Positions 1 through 8,026 are shown, counted from the stretch's first letter. The stretch is DNA of 64,000 nt from Enterobacter bugandensis (GCF_900324475.1 NZ_LT992502.1:620001-684000), one strand, 5' to 3'. Program-made: numbers and translations. Notes: generated from the sequence alone by a model not told the origin.

Positions 1-809
1 ATCCGGTGGGGGTGGGCAGCGAGGTGAACGAGTACTACGGCATTATTACGGATATCACCAGCCAGCGCGCCGCGGAGGATGCCATGCGGGTGGCGCAGGC
101 GGATCTGGCGAGGGTGTCCCGCGCCACCACCGTCGGGCAGCTGACCTCCTCCATCGCTCACGAGATCAACCAGCCGCTGATGTCGATCGTCTCGAATGCC
201 GGGGCGAGCCTGCGCTGGCTCAGCCGCGAGCCCGCCCGCCTGGATAAAGTGCGCGAAGGGCTGGAGGAGATCGCCGCGGAAGGCGCGCGTGCGGGGGAGA
301 TCATTCGCAGCATCCAGTCCCTGACGCGCAAGCAGGATCCCACCTTCTCGCGCATTGATATGCACTACCTGATCCACCATATCATCACGCTTTCGCGCAG
401 CGAGCTGGAGCAGAGACACATTAGCGTTGATTATCTGTTGAACGCCAGCGACAGCTTTATCACCGGGGACAGCGTGCAGATCCAGCAGGTGCTGCTGAAT
501 CTGGTGATGAATGCGGTAGAAGCGATGGCCGAGGTGAGGGATCGCGCCAGCACCATCATCCTCAGCACCGCCAACGCGGAAGGGAAAGTGCTCGTTGAGA
601 TCGCCGATACCGGGAGCGGCATTGAGCCCGAACGGCTGGAGCAGATTTTTGACTCGTTCTACTCCACCAAGCCGCAGGGGATGGGGATGGGGCTGACCAT
701 CAGCGCCAGCATCATCGAGCGCCACTGCGGAAAGCTGAGCGCGCGCCGCCGGGAGCCGCACGGCACGGTGTTTACCTTCGCGCTGCCGCTGGCCGCGCAG
801 GAAGGGTAA
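1..809 (+). CDS. Sensor histidine kinase, C-terminal part (5' end outside window)
   Basis: This is the end of a two-component sensor kinase; the reading frame is open to the left edge, so the GTG at 6 is probably internal. The visible protein starts at the end of a PAS-like segment (YYGIITDIT). It continues with a dimerisation/H-box around SSIAHEINQPL (phospho-acceptor His), an N-box NLVMNAVEAM, a G1 box DTGSGI and a G2 box GMGMGLTIS, so the catalytic ATPase domain looks intact. The AHEINQP H-box is typical of FixL/DctB-like kinases. The gene converges on a FixJ-type regulator three bases downstream. That regulator is the likely partner, although the tail-to-tail order is unusual. The input signal cannot be seen. 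Confidence 0.9.
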   Translation, partial: PVGVGSEVNEYYGIITDITSQRAAEDAMRVAQADLARVSRATTVGQLTSSIAHEINQPLMSIVSNAGASLRWLSREPARLDKVREGLEEIAAEGARAGEIIRSIQSLTRKQDPTFSRIDMHYLIHHIITLSRSELEQRHISVDYLLNASDSFITGDSVQIQQVLLNLVMNAVEAMAEVRDRASTIILSTANAEGKVLVEIADTGSGIEPERLEQIFDSFYSTKPQGMGMGLTISASIIERHCGKLSARRREPHGTVFTFALPLAAQEG

Positions 810-812
810 ACG

Positions 813-1430
813 TTACTCAGCGGGCTGGCTTTTGGTCAGGCGCTCAACGGCCCTGACCAGCTCGGCCACGGAGCGCACCTGCATTTTCTCCATCACGCGG
901 CGGCGGTGCACTTTCACCGTGATCTCGCTGACGCCCAGCTCGGCGGCAATCTGCTTGTTGAGCTTGCCGGTGATGGCAAGCTCAAGCACCTCGTGCTCGC
1001 GCGGCGTGAGGGACAGATGGCGCTGCTTCAGGGCGTAGTGCTCTTTATTGCGCACGGCGTTGTTTTCCGCCAGCTGCAGCGCGGACTCAATGGCGTCGAT
1101 CAGCGCGGCGGATTCGACGGGCTTGGTGAGAAATTCGTACGCGCCGCCTTTGATGGCGCGCACCGACATCGGGATAGTGCCGTGGCCGGTGAGAAAAATA
1201 ATCGGGATCTCGCGCCCGCTGTCTTTGAGCGCGTCCGCCACCTCGAAGCCAGAGATGGCGGGCATCTGCATGTCGAGGATCACGCACGACGGCAGATCCT
1301 CAAACCGGTGTTGAAGAAACGTTTCTGCTGATGAAAAGCCGATGGCGTTTAAGTCTGCCGATTCCAGTAGCCCGATTACGGACTGCCTGACCGCGTCATC
1401 GTCATCAACCACATACACAATGTGTTCCAT
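813..1430 (-). CDS. FixJ/NarL-type response regulator with LuxR HTH
   Basis: A 205-residue cytoplasmic response regulator. The receiver domain (about 1-120) has the acidic pocket DDDD at 9-12, the phospho-acceptor Asp53 in ILDMQMP, Thr81 and Lys103 in LTKPVE. The C-terminal LuxR-type helix-turn-helix (about 140-200) contains LTPREHEVLELAITG and the recognition part VSEITVKVHRRRVMEKM. Domain order and length match FixJ, TtrR and similar regulators that pair with PAS-containing kinases. It ends three bases from the convergent kinase gene, which supports a functional pair. The regulated genes are unknown and may lie left of the window. Confidence 0.9.
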   Translation of the reverse strand: MEHIVYVVDDDDAVRQSVIGLLESADLNAIGFSSAETFLQHRFEDLPSCVILDMQMPAISGFEVADALKDSGREIPIIFLTGHGTIPMSVRAIKGGAYEFLTKPVESAALIDAIESALQLAENNAVRNKEHYALKQRHLSLTPREHEVLELAITGKLNKQIAAELGVSEITVKVHRRRVMEKMQVRSVAELVRAVERLTKSQPAE

Positions 1431-1609
1431 TCACCGCCCCGGTGCTGATTTAAATGTCGAGGATGCAAACAGTCTCAACGGTGGCGTAAGAGACTGTTTA
1501 TGCTGACTTTCATCTTAACACATTAAATATCATTATCATTTAACAATATGATAACCATATGAAGTATAGCGAGCCGGGGCGGGGGTGGTGAAGGAATGAA
1601 ACGCTGTTT

Positions 1610-1996
1610 TTATGCACCGACAAGTTCGATGCGGTTGCCGTCCGGGTCCGCGATTACCGCTTCATAAAAGCCGTCCCCGGTCATGCGCGGGGCGCTGAGC
1701 AGCGTGCCGTTTGACTGCGCCCGCTCGGCCATGCTGTCCACTTTTGCCTTGCTGCCGACGTTAATGGCGATATGCGCCCAGCCGATAAACTCCGGGTGCG
1801 ACGGGGCGTCGGGCAGGTCCGGCAGCGTCATCAGCTCGAGGGTCGGCCCGTCATCCAGGGTAATAAAATGGGATTCAAACCCCGGACGGTTTTTGCTGAC
1901 GTAGCGTTCGTTACTGCGGCCATTAAACACCGTTTCCCAGAACTGAACCTGGGCCTCAAGGCTGCGGGTCCAGAGTGCGACATGTGCAATATTCAT
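1610..1996 (-). CDS. VOC-family (glyoxalase/bleomycin resistance-like) protein
   Basis: A 128-residue single-module VOC protein with paired beta-alpha-beta-beta-beta motifs. It begins NIAHVALWTRSLEAQ and has GWAHIAINVGS in the second half and DPDGNRIELVGA at the end. The His near the N terminus, the His of WAHIAI and the terminal Glu of NRIEL are placed like the metal ligands of glyoxalase I-type enzymes. Glyoxalase, dioxygenase or resistance roles cannot be told apart from sequence. It is divergent from the ClpP-like gene, sharing an intergenic space of 88 bases, so the two may be co-regulated. Confidence 0.8.
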   Translation of the reverse strand: MNIAHVALWTRSLEAQVQFWETVFNGRSNERYVSKNRPGFESHFITLDDGPTLELMTLPDLPDAPSHPEFIGWAHIAINVGSKAKVDSMAERAQSNGTLLSAPRMTGDGFYEAVIADPDGNRIELVGA

Positions 1997-2084
1997 AAGA
2001 TCCCTCGTTATTTGTCTGTGAGGACTTTCACCGATAAAACAGGCTACACTCTGGTTTTGAGCGCGACAAGCTGAGGAAACAACA

Positions 2085-2687
2085 ATGCACTACACACTGA
2101 AAGAAAGCGACAAGGACAAAGCGGAAGGGTCAAGCGGCGCGGGCGCTCTGCAGCAAAAACTGCTGGAGTCCCGTTCGATTGTTATCTCCGGCGAGATCAA
2201 CCAGGAGCTGGCGCAGAAGGTCATTACCCAGATGATCCTGCTGCAAAGCGTCAGCAACGATCCGATCAAGCTGTACATCAACAGCCAGGGCGGCCACGTG
2301 GAAGCGGGTGACACCATTCACGACTTCATCAAGTTCATCCGCCCGGAAGTGCACGTCATCGGCACCGGCTGGGTGGCGAGCGCCGGGATCACCATCTTCC
2401 TGGCAGCGAAAAAAGAGCACCGCTACTCGCTGCCGAATACCCGCTTTATGATCCACCAGCCGCTGGGCGGCGTGCGCGGTCAGGCGACGGATATTGAGAT
2501 CGAAGCGCGCGAGATCATCCGCATGCTGGATCGCGTCAACAAGCTGATCGCTGACGCCACCGGCCAGCCGCTGGAAAAAGTGAAAAAAGACACCGACCGC
2601 AACTACTGGATGTCTCCGGCAGAAGCGCTGGACTACGGCATCGTGGGCAAACTGATTACCCATTACGACGAGCTGAACCTGGATTAA
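2085..2687 (+). CDS. ClpP-like serine protease paralogue with Asn at the catalytic Asp position
   Basis: A 200-residue protein of the ClpP (S14) family, the barrel-forming peptidase that works with Clp/Hsp100 ATPases. Visible hallmarks are YINSQGG (oxyanion region), catalytic Ser99 in VASAG, His124 in MIHQPLGG and the GQATDIEIEAREI helix. Aligning from the His, the catalytic Asp of E. coli ClpP (in DTERD) falls on Asn173 here (DTDRN). There is no long propeptide, and no clpX or clpA is adjacent. It is therefore a stand-alone second ClpP, not the housekeeping clpP-clpX locus. AAACAACA precedes the ATG, with a GAGGAAAC-like ribosome site just before it. Activity could be reduced or depend on mixed complexes (inference). 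Confidence 0.88.
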   Translation: MHYTLKESDKDKAEGSSGAGALQQKLLESRSIVISGEINQELAQKVITQMILLQSVSNDPIKLYINSQGGHVEAGDTIHDFIKFIRPEVHVIGTGWVASAGITIFLAAKKEHRYSLPNTRFMIHQPLGGVRGQATDIEIEAREIIRMLDRVNKLIADATGQPLEKVKKDTDRNYWMSPAEALDYGIVGKLITHYDELNLD

Positions 2688-2706
2688 GTTTTACTGCCGT
2701 GTACGT

Positions 2707-2734
2707 GTCGGGTAGCGGCTTCGCCTTACCCGAC
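2707..2734. repeat. REP-like palindrome
   Basis: An imperfect stem-loop, GTCGGGTA...TACCCGAC, with the REP core GCGGCTTCGCCT, lies just after the ClpP-like gene. It matches the repetitive extragenic palindromes seen elsewhere in this window and may help end or protect the transcript. Confidence 0.75.
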
Positions 2735-2822
2735 CTACGCGCGCTCGTTTGACCCATGACAAGTTCCCCCTCTGCCTTCTTGCCTATAATCGCGCCTGTT
2801 TCCCCTCTCACTGGTGCTACCC

Positions 2823-3944
2823 ATGGCGTATCAATTGAACCTGAACTGGCCGGAATTTCTTGAGAAATACTGGCAAAAACAACCCGTAGTGCTGAAAAAT
2901 GCCTTCCCGAATTTTGTCGACCCGATTACCCCGGACGAGCTGGCAGGCCTGGCGATGGAGCCGGAAGTCGATAGCCGTCTGGTGAGCCACGCTAACGGCA
3001 AATGGCAGGCCAGCAATGGTCCGTTTGAGCACTTTGACGGTCTGGGCGAAACCGGCTGGTCGCTGCTGGCGCAGGCGGTGAACCACTGGCATATGCCCGC
3101 CGCGGAGCTGGTGCGTCCGTTCCGCGCCCTGCCAGACTGGCGTCTGGACGATCTGATGATCTCCTTCTCCGTGCCGGGCGGCGGCGTGGGTCCGCATATC
3201 GATCAGTACGACGTGTTTATCATTCAGGGGATGGGCAGCCGCCGCTGGCGCGTGGGCGACAAGCTGCCGATGCGTCAGTTCTGCCCGCATCCGGCGCTGC
3301 TGCACGTGGAACCGTTTGAGCCGATCATCGACGAAGATCTTGAGCCGGGCGATATCCTCTATATTCCGCCTGGATTCCCCCATGACGGCTTCACCCATGA
3401 AACGGCGCTGAACTACTCCGTCGGCTTCCGCGGGCCGAACGGCCGCGATCTGATCAGCAGCTTTGCCGACTACGCGCTGGAAAACGATCTGGGCGGCGAG
3501 CACTACAGCGATCCGGATCTGACCTGCCGCGAACACCCGGGCCGCGTGGAGCAGTATGAGCTCGATCGTATCCGTCAGATGATGATCGACATGATTAGCA
3601 AGCCGGACGATTTCACGAAATGGTTTGGCAGCTTCGTCTCCACGCCGCGCCACGAGCTGGATATCGCCGCCGCCGAGCCGCCGTATTCGGCAGACGAGGT
3701 GCTGGACGCGCTGCAGGGCGGCGAAACGCTGTCGCGCCTGAGCGGCCTGCGCGTGCTGAACGTTAACGGCAGCGTCTTCATCAACAGCGAACAGCTGGAG
3801 ACGGTAGACGCGAAGGGCGCGGATGCGCTGTGCCGCTACACCGAACTCGGCCAGGCCGAGCTGGGCGATGCGCTGAAAAACCCGGCGTTTGTTGACGAAC
3901 TCACCGGGCTGATTAACCAGGGGTACTGGTACTTCGACGAGTAA
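2823..3944 (+). CDS. roxA: RoxA/YcfD-like JmjC 2-oxoglutarate oxygenase (ribosomal uL16 arginine hydroxylase family)
   Basis: A 373-residue cupin/JmjC protein, the same length as E. coli YcfD (RoxA), which hydroxylates an arginine of ribosomal protein uL16 using Fe(II), 2-oxoglutarate and O2. The iron triad is in register: His125 and Asp127 in GPHIDQYD, and His187 in PPGFPHDGF. The ATG at 2823 (CCATGGCG) was chosen over an in-frame ATG three codons upstream because it reproduces the family N terminus (MAYQLNLNWPEF). In E. coli roxA lies beside phoPQ, so this location is unexpected. I estimate clear but not very high similarity to E. coli RoxA, so a paralogue is possible. It converges on a small gene across a hairpin. 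Confidence 0.8.
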   Translation: MAYQLNLNWPEFLEKYWQKQPVVLKNAFPNFVDPITPDELAGLAMEPEVDSRLVSHANGKWQASNGPFEHFDGLGETGWSLLAQAVNHWHMPAAELVRPFRALPDWRLDDLMISFSVPGGGVGPHIDQYDVFIIQGMGSRRWRVGDKLPMRQFCPHPALLHVEPFEPIIDEDLEPGDILYIPPGFPHDGFTHETALNYSVGFRGPNGRDLISSFADYALENDLGGEHYSDPDLTCREHPGRVEQYELDRIRQMMIDMISKPDDFTKWFGSFVSTPRHELDIAAAEPPYSADEVLDALQGGETLSRLSGLRVLNVNGSVFINSEQLETVDAKGADALCRYTELGQAELGDALKNPAFVDELTGLINQGYWYFDE

Positions 3945-3950
3945 CCGGAG

Positions 3951-3977
3951 GCGGCGTTTAGTCAGCCTAAACGCCGC
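3951..3977. terminator. Hairpin between convergent genes
   Basis: A perfect 11-base inverted repeat, GCGGCGTTTAG and CTAAACGCCGC, around a 5-base loop. It lies between the ends of the RoxA-like gene and the small minus-strand gene and probably acts as a bidirectional terminator. No long T tract follows. Confidence 0.65.
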
Positions 3978-3982
3978 TACGT

Positions 3983-4171
3983 TCAAACCAGCATATTACA
4001 CGCCTTCCAGTAGTTCAAAAGCCGCTCGTCGTCGCGTTCTTTCTCCGCTTTGATTTTCATCGCCTGGGCGAGATTCTCTCGCGATAACTCATGGCCTTTT
4101 TGCACGATGTCCAGGACCGCTTCACCAAGAGCCAGCGAAATTTCTGCCCGATTATTGTTGCGAATCGTCAT
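3983..4171 (-). CDS. Small protein, possibly YmgB/AriR-like
   Basis: A 62-residue helical protein with a strong ribosome-binding site (GAGGAGGT, four bases before the ATG), which makes it a convincing gene despite its size. The segment LGEAVLDIVQKGHELSRENL resembles the LGxAVxxLxxxGxxVxxxxI pattern of the YmgB/AriR biofilm and acid-resistance regulators, but the resemblance is short and I hold it loosely. The second half is rich in charged residues (KAEKERDDERLL). The function is not known from sequence. A target for connector-type regulation would fit the size. Confidence 0.65.
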   Translation of the reverse strand: MTIRNNNRAEISLALGEAVLDIVQKGHELSRENLAQAMKIKAEKERDDERLLNYWKACNMLV

Positions 4172-4392
4172 AAATACCTCCTCGTTGGTTGCGATAATTT
4201 AATTATGATCGGGAAATAATCAGTCGGAAATAATTCATCTCATTCTTATTTTATTCACTTCGGCGTTAAATAGACATCATATTCCATTCTGTCAATGATG
4301 TTTCAAAATGCTAATAAGCCTTTTAAGCCTGAATTTATGCGCTACAGTTATTTTTCGTGCAACAGGCAAATAACCGAAACAGGAGAATGATT

Positions 4393-4626
4393 ATGGTAGA
4401 TAAAAGCGCAATTAAGGATCACACTCAGGTTGTCGCCAGCTGCGGAACGCACGTCGGGGTTGTGGACCATTTAGACGGCGAGCGTATCAAGCTTGCTAAG
4501 AGTGACCCTGAATCAGGCGGCAAGCACCACTTTATTCCTCTCGGCTGGGTCGATAAGGTCGAAGATAATAACGTTATCCTGACCAAAAACCATAAAGAGG
4601 TTTTTGCTGAGTGGCAGGAAGCATAA
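4393..4626 (+). CDS. DUF2171 family small protein
   Basis: A 77-residue soluble protein of the DUF2171 type, with ESGGKHHFIPLGWVDKV in the middle and NHKEVFAEW near the end. The family has a PRC-barrel-like beta fold of unknown role and is often seen among stress genes. The ATG at 4393 was chosen because AGGAG at 4381-4385 lies seven bases upstream. The earlier in-frame ATGs at 4357 and 4387 do not have such a site. The intergenic space before it (4172-4392) is AT-rich and probably holds promoters for this gene and the divergent small gene. Confidence 0.75.
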   Translation: MVDKSAIKDHTQVVASCGTHVGVVDHLDGERIKLAKSDPESGGKHHFIPLGWVDKVEDNNVILTKNHKEVFAEWQEA

Positions 4627-4678
4627 ATATATTTCTCGTAAAGAAATATATATCTTCGCTCCGGCTTTGTCCGGAGCG
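4627..4678 (+). terminator. Two consecutive hairpins after the DUF2171 gene
   Basis: The first stem is ATATATTTCT/AGAAATATAT at 4627-4651. The second is CGCTCCGG/CCGGAGCG at 4657-4678. They follow the stop codon directly and probably end the transcript; a U-rich tail is weak. Confidence 0.55.
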
Positions 4679-4764
4679 TAATAGTGTCTGCGCCCGGTGA
4701 TTGCTGACATGGCAAATGGATGGTACTGTTTTGCCTGTCCTTTTCCCGATGCAGGCCCCGAATT

Positions 4765-5718
4765 ATGCTCCAGAGTGAAAATAGATCAGCGAAACGCATA
4801 TTTTTTGTTGAGGATTTTCAGGTATTCGGCGAGCGCTACGGCATCGACTACCGTTTCCCGCTGTTAAAAGGGGAGCAGATCAGCGGCAGCCCGGTGTTGC
4901 AGGGGAATGTGGAAGAGATGACGCTCTCGTCCGGCATTTCGCTGACTCACTCCGACGTGCATGTATTACAACCCTACGAAACCACATCCCGCCACAGCAG
5001 CCCGCTCTATATGCTGGTAGTCCTGGAAGGGTGCGTTACGATCGCGCTCAATGGCATCGACTATCACGTTCGTCCCGGCATGGCGTTCAGCGCCCGTCTG
5101 AGTGAGGAACAGGTGATGAGCGCGCGTCACGACGCCGACAGCGCGCTGAAAACGCTCTCGTTTGGCGTGTACCCGCATGAAGCCGGGCGTGAAGCCCTGC
5201 TTGAGTCGCTGCTGCTGGAATGGCAAAACCTGAATACACCCACGTTTGTCTGGCACGTTCCCGAGTTTGTTATGTCAGGCATTCAGCATGCGCAGCAGCA
5301 GAGGGGAAGCGTGCTCGCGCGTAAGCTATTGCTGGAGGGGCTGATGTACCAGCTGCTCGGCCACGGCCTGAATCAGCGCCAGCAGCCCTGCCCGAGCCGC
5401 CCTGAGCATGCGCGCCTGGAACGCGTACGGAGCATGCTGGAACAGTCTCCTGAACGGGATCATACTCTCGCGCAGCTGGCAGCCCTGGCTGCAATGAGCC
5501 CAAGCAGCCTGCGCAGCAAGTTCCGTCAGCGCTACGGCTGTACCCTCTTCGATTATCTTCGCGACTGTCGCCTTGCGCTGGCGCGTCGCTATCTGCTGGA
5601 AGGCCACAGCGTGCAGCAGGCGGCCTGGATGTGTGGGTATCAGCATGCCACCAACTTCGCTACCGCGTTTCGTCGTCATTACGGGATTTCTCCGGGCGAC
5701 GTGCGCAAACTCCGCTAA
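4765..5718 (+). CDS. AraC-family regulator next to a siderophore receptor (PchR-like)
   Basis: A 317-residue transcription factor with an N-terminal ligand-sensing half and a C-terminal AraC DNA-binding domain (about the last 100 residues). The two helix-turn-helix parts are TLAQLAALAAMSPSSLRSKF and VQQAAWMCGYQHATNFATAF, closing with HYGISPGDVRKLR. This architecture and the adjacent TonB receptor match PchR/YbtA/AlcR-type activators that sense an incoming siderophore. The ATG at 4765 is preferred over the in-frame ATG at 4720 because the protein then begins just before the family-like core. A 13-base direct repeat just downstream is a candidate target. Confidence 0.82.
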   Translation: MLQSENRSAKRIFFVEDFQVFGERYGIDYRFPLLKGEQISGSPVLQGNVEEMTLSSGISLTHSDVHVLQPYETTSRHSSPLYMLVVLEGCVTIALNGIDYHVRPGMAFSARLSEEQVMSARHDADSALKTLSFGVYPHEAGREALLESLLLEWQNLNTPTFVWHVPEFVMSGIQHAQQQRGSVLARKLLLEGLMYQLLGHGLNQRQQPCPSRPEHARLERVRSMLEQSPERDHTLAQLAALAAMSPSSLRSKFRQRYGCTLFDYLRDCRLALARRYLLEGHSVQQAAWMCGYQHATNFATAFRRHYGISPGDVRKLR

Positions 5719-5730
5719 CGTAATTTCGCC

Positions 5731-5773
5731 CATCGCGCGAACGCATCCCGTGCGGTTTAGCATCGCGCATACG
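5731..5773. promoter_or_regulatory. Direct repeat, candidate AraC-type operator of the receptor gene
   Basis: CATCGCGCGAACG at 5731-5743 and CATCGCGCATACG at 5761-5773 match at 11 of 13 positions. Their starts are 30 bases apart, about three helical turns. Such same-face direct repeats upstream of a target are the usual site form for AraC-family activators. The assignment to the neighbouring regulator is inference. Confidence 0.5.
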
Positions 5774-5814
5774 TAACCTGGCGGCGCGCATAGCCGTTTG
5801 CACTCTCAAAAAGG

Positions 5815-5839
5815 TAATAATTCTTATTAACAATAAGAA
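5815..5839. promoter_or_regulatory. Probable Fur box upstream of the TonB receptor
   Basis: Overlapping AT-rich palindromes, TAATAATTCTTATTA (5815-5829) and TTCTTATT-AAC-AATAAGAA (5821-5839), resemble the GATAATnATTATC units of a Fur operator. They lie about 20 bases before the receptor start codon, where iron-dependent repression would be expected. Confidence 0.55.
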
Positions 5840-5857
5840 ATATCTCTGGAGAGGGTT

Positions 5858-7948
5858 ATGTTTGCTAAATCGCGTCTGGCACTGCTGGTGGGATGGGTTA
5901 CCGGTAGCGTCGCTTTTCCTTTACTGGCGCAGGATGCGCAAAAAACTGACACCGTGGTGGTGACCTCGCAGATGCAGTCTGCGGCCACCAAGCTTGAAAC
6001 GCCGGATATTGAAACTCCGCAGTCGGTCTCTATCGTCACGCGCGAGCAGTTCGAAGAGCAGGGCGCAACCAGCGTGCGTCAGGCCGTGAGCTACACGCCG
6101 GGTGTCTACAGCAACCAGATTGGGGCGTCTAACCGCTTTGACTACATGGTGCTGCGCGGCTTCTCTGACGGCAGCCTGGACAACGTCTACCTGGACGGCC
6201 TGAAGATGATGGGCGACACCAACTCCCACAGCTCGCTGGTGGTTGATCCGTGGTTCCTGGACAGTATCGAAGTCGTGCGCGGTCCGGCCTCCGTGCTCTA
6301 TGGCCGTTCATCGCCGGGCGGGATTGTGGCGCTTACCTCCCGTAAGCCGTCGTTCGATCCGGGCGGGGAGATCAAGCTCTTCGCCGGGAACAATAGCCAG
6401 CGTGGGGCGATGTTCGACGTCACTGGCCCGGTTGATGATAATGACCGCGTGGCGGTGCGCCTCAGTGGGATGACCCGCTATGCCGATTCCCAGTTCGATC
6501 CGCTGAAGGAAGAGCGTTACGCGCTGATGCCGAGCCTGACCTGGCGTATCACCGATAACACCCGTCTGGATCTGATGGCCTACCTGCACCGCGATCCGGA
6601 AGGCGGCAGCCACTCCGGCCTGCCGTACGAGGGCACGGTTGTGCCGCACAGCGGGAAGAAAATCTCCAACACGTTCTTTGAAGGTGAAGACGATTACGAC
6701 AAGTACGATCGTCGGGAAAACATGGTCGGCTATAACCTTGAGCACCTGTTTGACAGCGGCTGGTCCGTGCGCCAGAAGCTGCGCTACCTGCACACCAAAG
6801 TGGAGCTGAACCAGGTGTATGCCGCAGGCTGGCTGAATGACACCGAGCTGAACCGCGGCTATTCCGGCTCTGACGAGAAGATGAACGCCATCACCCTGGA
6901 TAACCAGGTCGACGGCAGCTTCGACACCGGGGCGGTGAACCACCGCGTGCTGATCGGCATGGACTACCAGGACCGCACCAACAACGTGACCGGCTACTAT
7001 GGCGGCTTCCCGCCGATTGACGCCTTCCACCCGGTTTACGGTGCGAAGCCGGACTACATCACCCAGTACAGCAGGGAAAAGCATAAGCTTCGCCAGACCG
7101 GTTACTACCTACAGGATCAGATGTCCGTTGACCGCTGGCGCCTGACGCTCGGCGGGCGTTACGACCAGGTGAGCGTGTCGAACGTCGACAACTTTAACCA
7201 CACCCGCAGCGATCTGGATAAAAACAACTTCAGCAGCCGCGCGGCGCTGCTGTATCTGTTTGATAACGGCGTTGCGCCGTACGTCAGCTACTCCACCGCC
7301 TTTACGCCGACCAGCTTTGCCGACGAGCAGGGCAATATCCTGGATCCGATGAAGGGCAAGCAGTGGGAAGCGGGCGTGAAGTATGAGCCAGAAGGGATGA
7401 ACAGCCAGTTCAGCGCCTCGGTGTTCCGCATCAACCAGAAGAACATTGCCACCAAAGAGGAGCCGACCGATCCGTACCGTTCCATCGGTGAAATCGAATC
7501 CGAAGGCGTTGAGCTGGAGGCGATTGGTCAGCTGACCGACAGCCTGCGTATGCAGGCGGCGTACACCTACACGGATGTTCGCTATAAGAAGAGCAGCCCG
7601 GAAGAGGAGGGCAAGCGCGCCGTCTATGCCCCGCGTAACATGGCCAGCGCCTGGCTGAGCTACGACGTCAAAACCGGCCCGCTGGACGGCCTGACCGTCG
7701 GCTCCGGCGTGCGCTATGTCAACGGGATCGCCAGCGATCGCCAGAACACCCATACGCTTCCATCGTACACGCTGGTGGACATGGTCGTGGGATATGACCT
7801 GTCGAAAGTGGGGCTCACGGGCGTGAGCGCGCAGCTGAACGTCAATAACCTGACGGACAAAAGCTACGTTGCGGCGTGTAACTCGCTCTCTTACTGCTAC
7901 TTCGGTGCAGAACGCAGCATTGTGGGCAGCGTTTCGTGGAAGTTCTGA
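5858..7948 (+). CDS. TonB-dependent siderophore receptor (FoxA/FcuA/FhuA type)
   Basis: A 696-residue outer-membrane receptor. It has a signal peptide ending near residue 24 (LLAQ/DAQK) and a TonB box-like DTVVVTS at 31-37. The plug domain shows PQSVSIVTREQ, LRGFSDG and VRGPASVLYGRSSPGGIV, and is followed by a 22-strand barrel. The terminal aromatic residue (SVSWKF) is the outer-membrane insertion signal. The plug motifs belong to the group that imports hydroxamate siderophores such as ferrioxamine or ferrichrome, though the exact ligand is not decided by sequence. It has no adjacent ABC transporter, so it must feed a shared one such as FhuBCD. It sits downstream of a PchR-like regulator and a Fur-like site; AGAGGG precedes the ATG. 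Confidence 0.92.
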   Translation: MFAKSRLALLVGWVTGSVAFPLLAQDAQKTDTVVVTSQMQSAATKLETPDIETPQSVSIVTREQFEEQGATSVRQAVSYTPGVYSNQIGASNRFDYMVLRGFSDGSLDNVYLDGLKMMGDTNSHSSLVVDPWFLDSIEVVRGPASVLYGRSSPGGIVALTSRKPSFDPGGEIKLFAGNNSQRGAMFDVTGPVDDNDRVAVRLSGMTRYADSQFDPLKEERYALMPSLTWRITDNTRLDLMAYLHRDPEGGSHSGLPYEGTVVPHSGKKISNTFFEGEDDYDKYDRRENMVGYNLEHLFDSGWSVRQKLRYLHTKVELNQVYAAGWLNDTELNRGYSGSDEKMNAITLDNQVDGSFDTGAVNHRVLIGMDYQDRTNNVTGYYGGFPPIDAFHPVYGAKPDYITQYSREKHKLRQTGYYLQDQMSVDRWRLTLGGRYDQVSVSNVDNFNHTRSDLDKNNFSSRAALLYLFDNGVAPYVSYSTAFTPTSFADEQGNILDPMKGKQWEAGVKYEPEGMNSQFSASVFRINQKNIATKEEPTDPYRSIGEIESEGVELEAIGQLTDSLRMQAAYTYTDVRYKKSSPEEEGKRAVYAPRNMASAWLSYDVKTGPLDGLTVGSGVRYVNGIASDRQNTHTLPSYTLVDMVVGYDLSKVGLTGVSAQLNVNNLTDKSYVAACNSLSYCYFGAERSIVGSVSWKF

Positions 7949-7960
7949 GTCGTTGATTTT

Positions 7961-7988
7961 GCCGGGTGGCGGCTTCGCCTTACCCGGC
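7961..7988. repeat. REP palindrome
   Basis: GCCGGGTGGCGGCTTCGCCTTACCCGGC-type stem-loop between the convergent receptor and yjiR genes. A second small hairpin, TAGCGCC-ACC-GGCGCTA at 8001-8017, follows it. Confidence 0.85.
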
Positions 7989-8026
7989 CACTTTATTCCG
8001 TAGCGCCACCGGCGCTAAAAAACGTA

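Noticed and set aside
2817..3986. 389-codon open frame antisense to the RoxA-like gene
   Set aside because: Complement of a conserved JmjC protein with all metal ligands; no family resemblance on the opposite strand.
4425..4799. 124-codon frame antisense to the DUF2171 gene
   Set aside because: It crosses two terminator-like hairpins and lacks a ribosome site; the plus-strand gene is the supported one.
8001..8017. TAGCGCC-ACC-GGCGCTA hairpin as a plus-strand terminator
   Set aside because: It is followed by A residues rather than T residues on the plus strand, so intrinsic termination there is doubtful.
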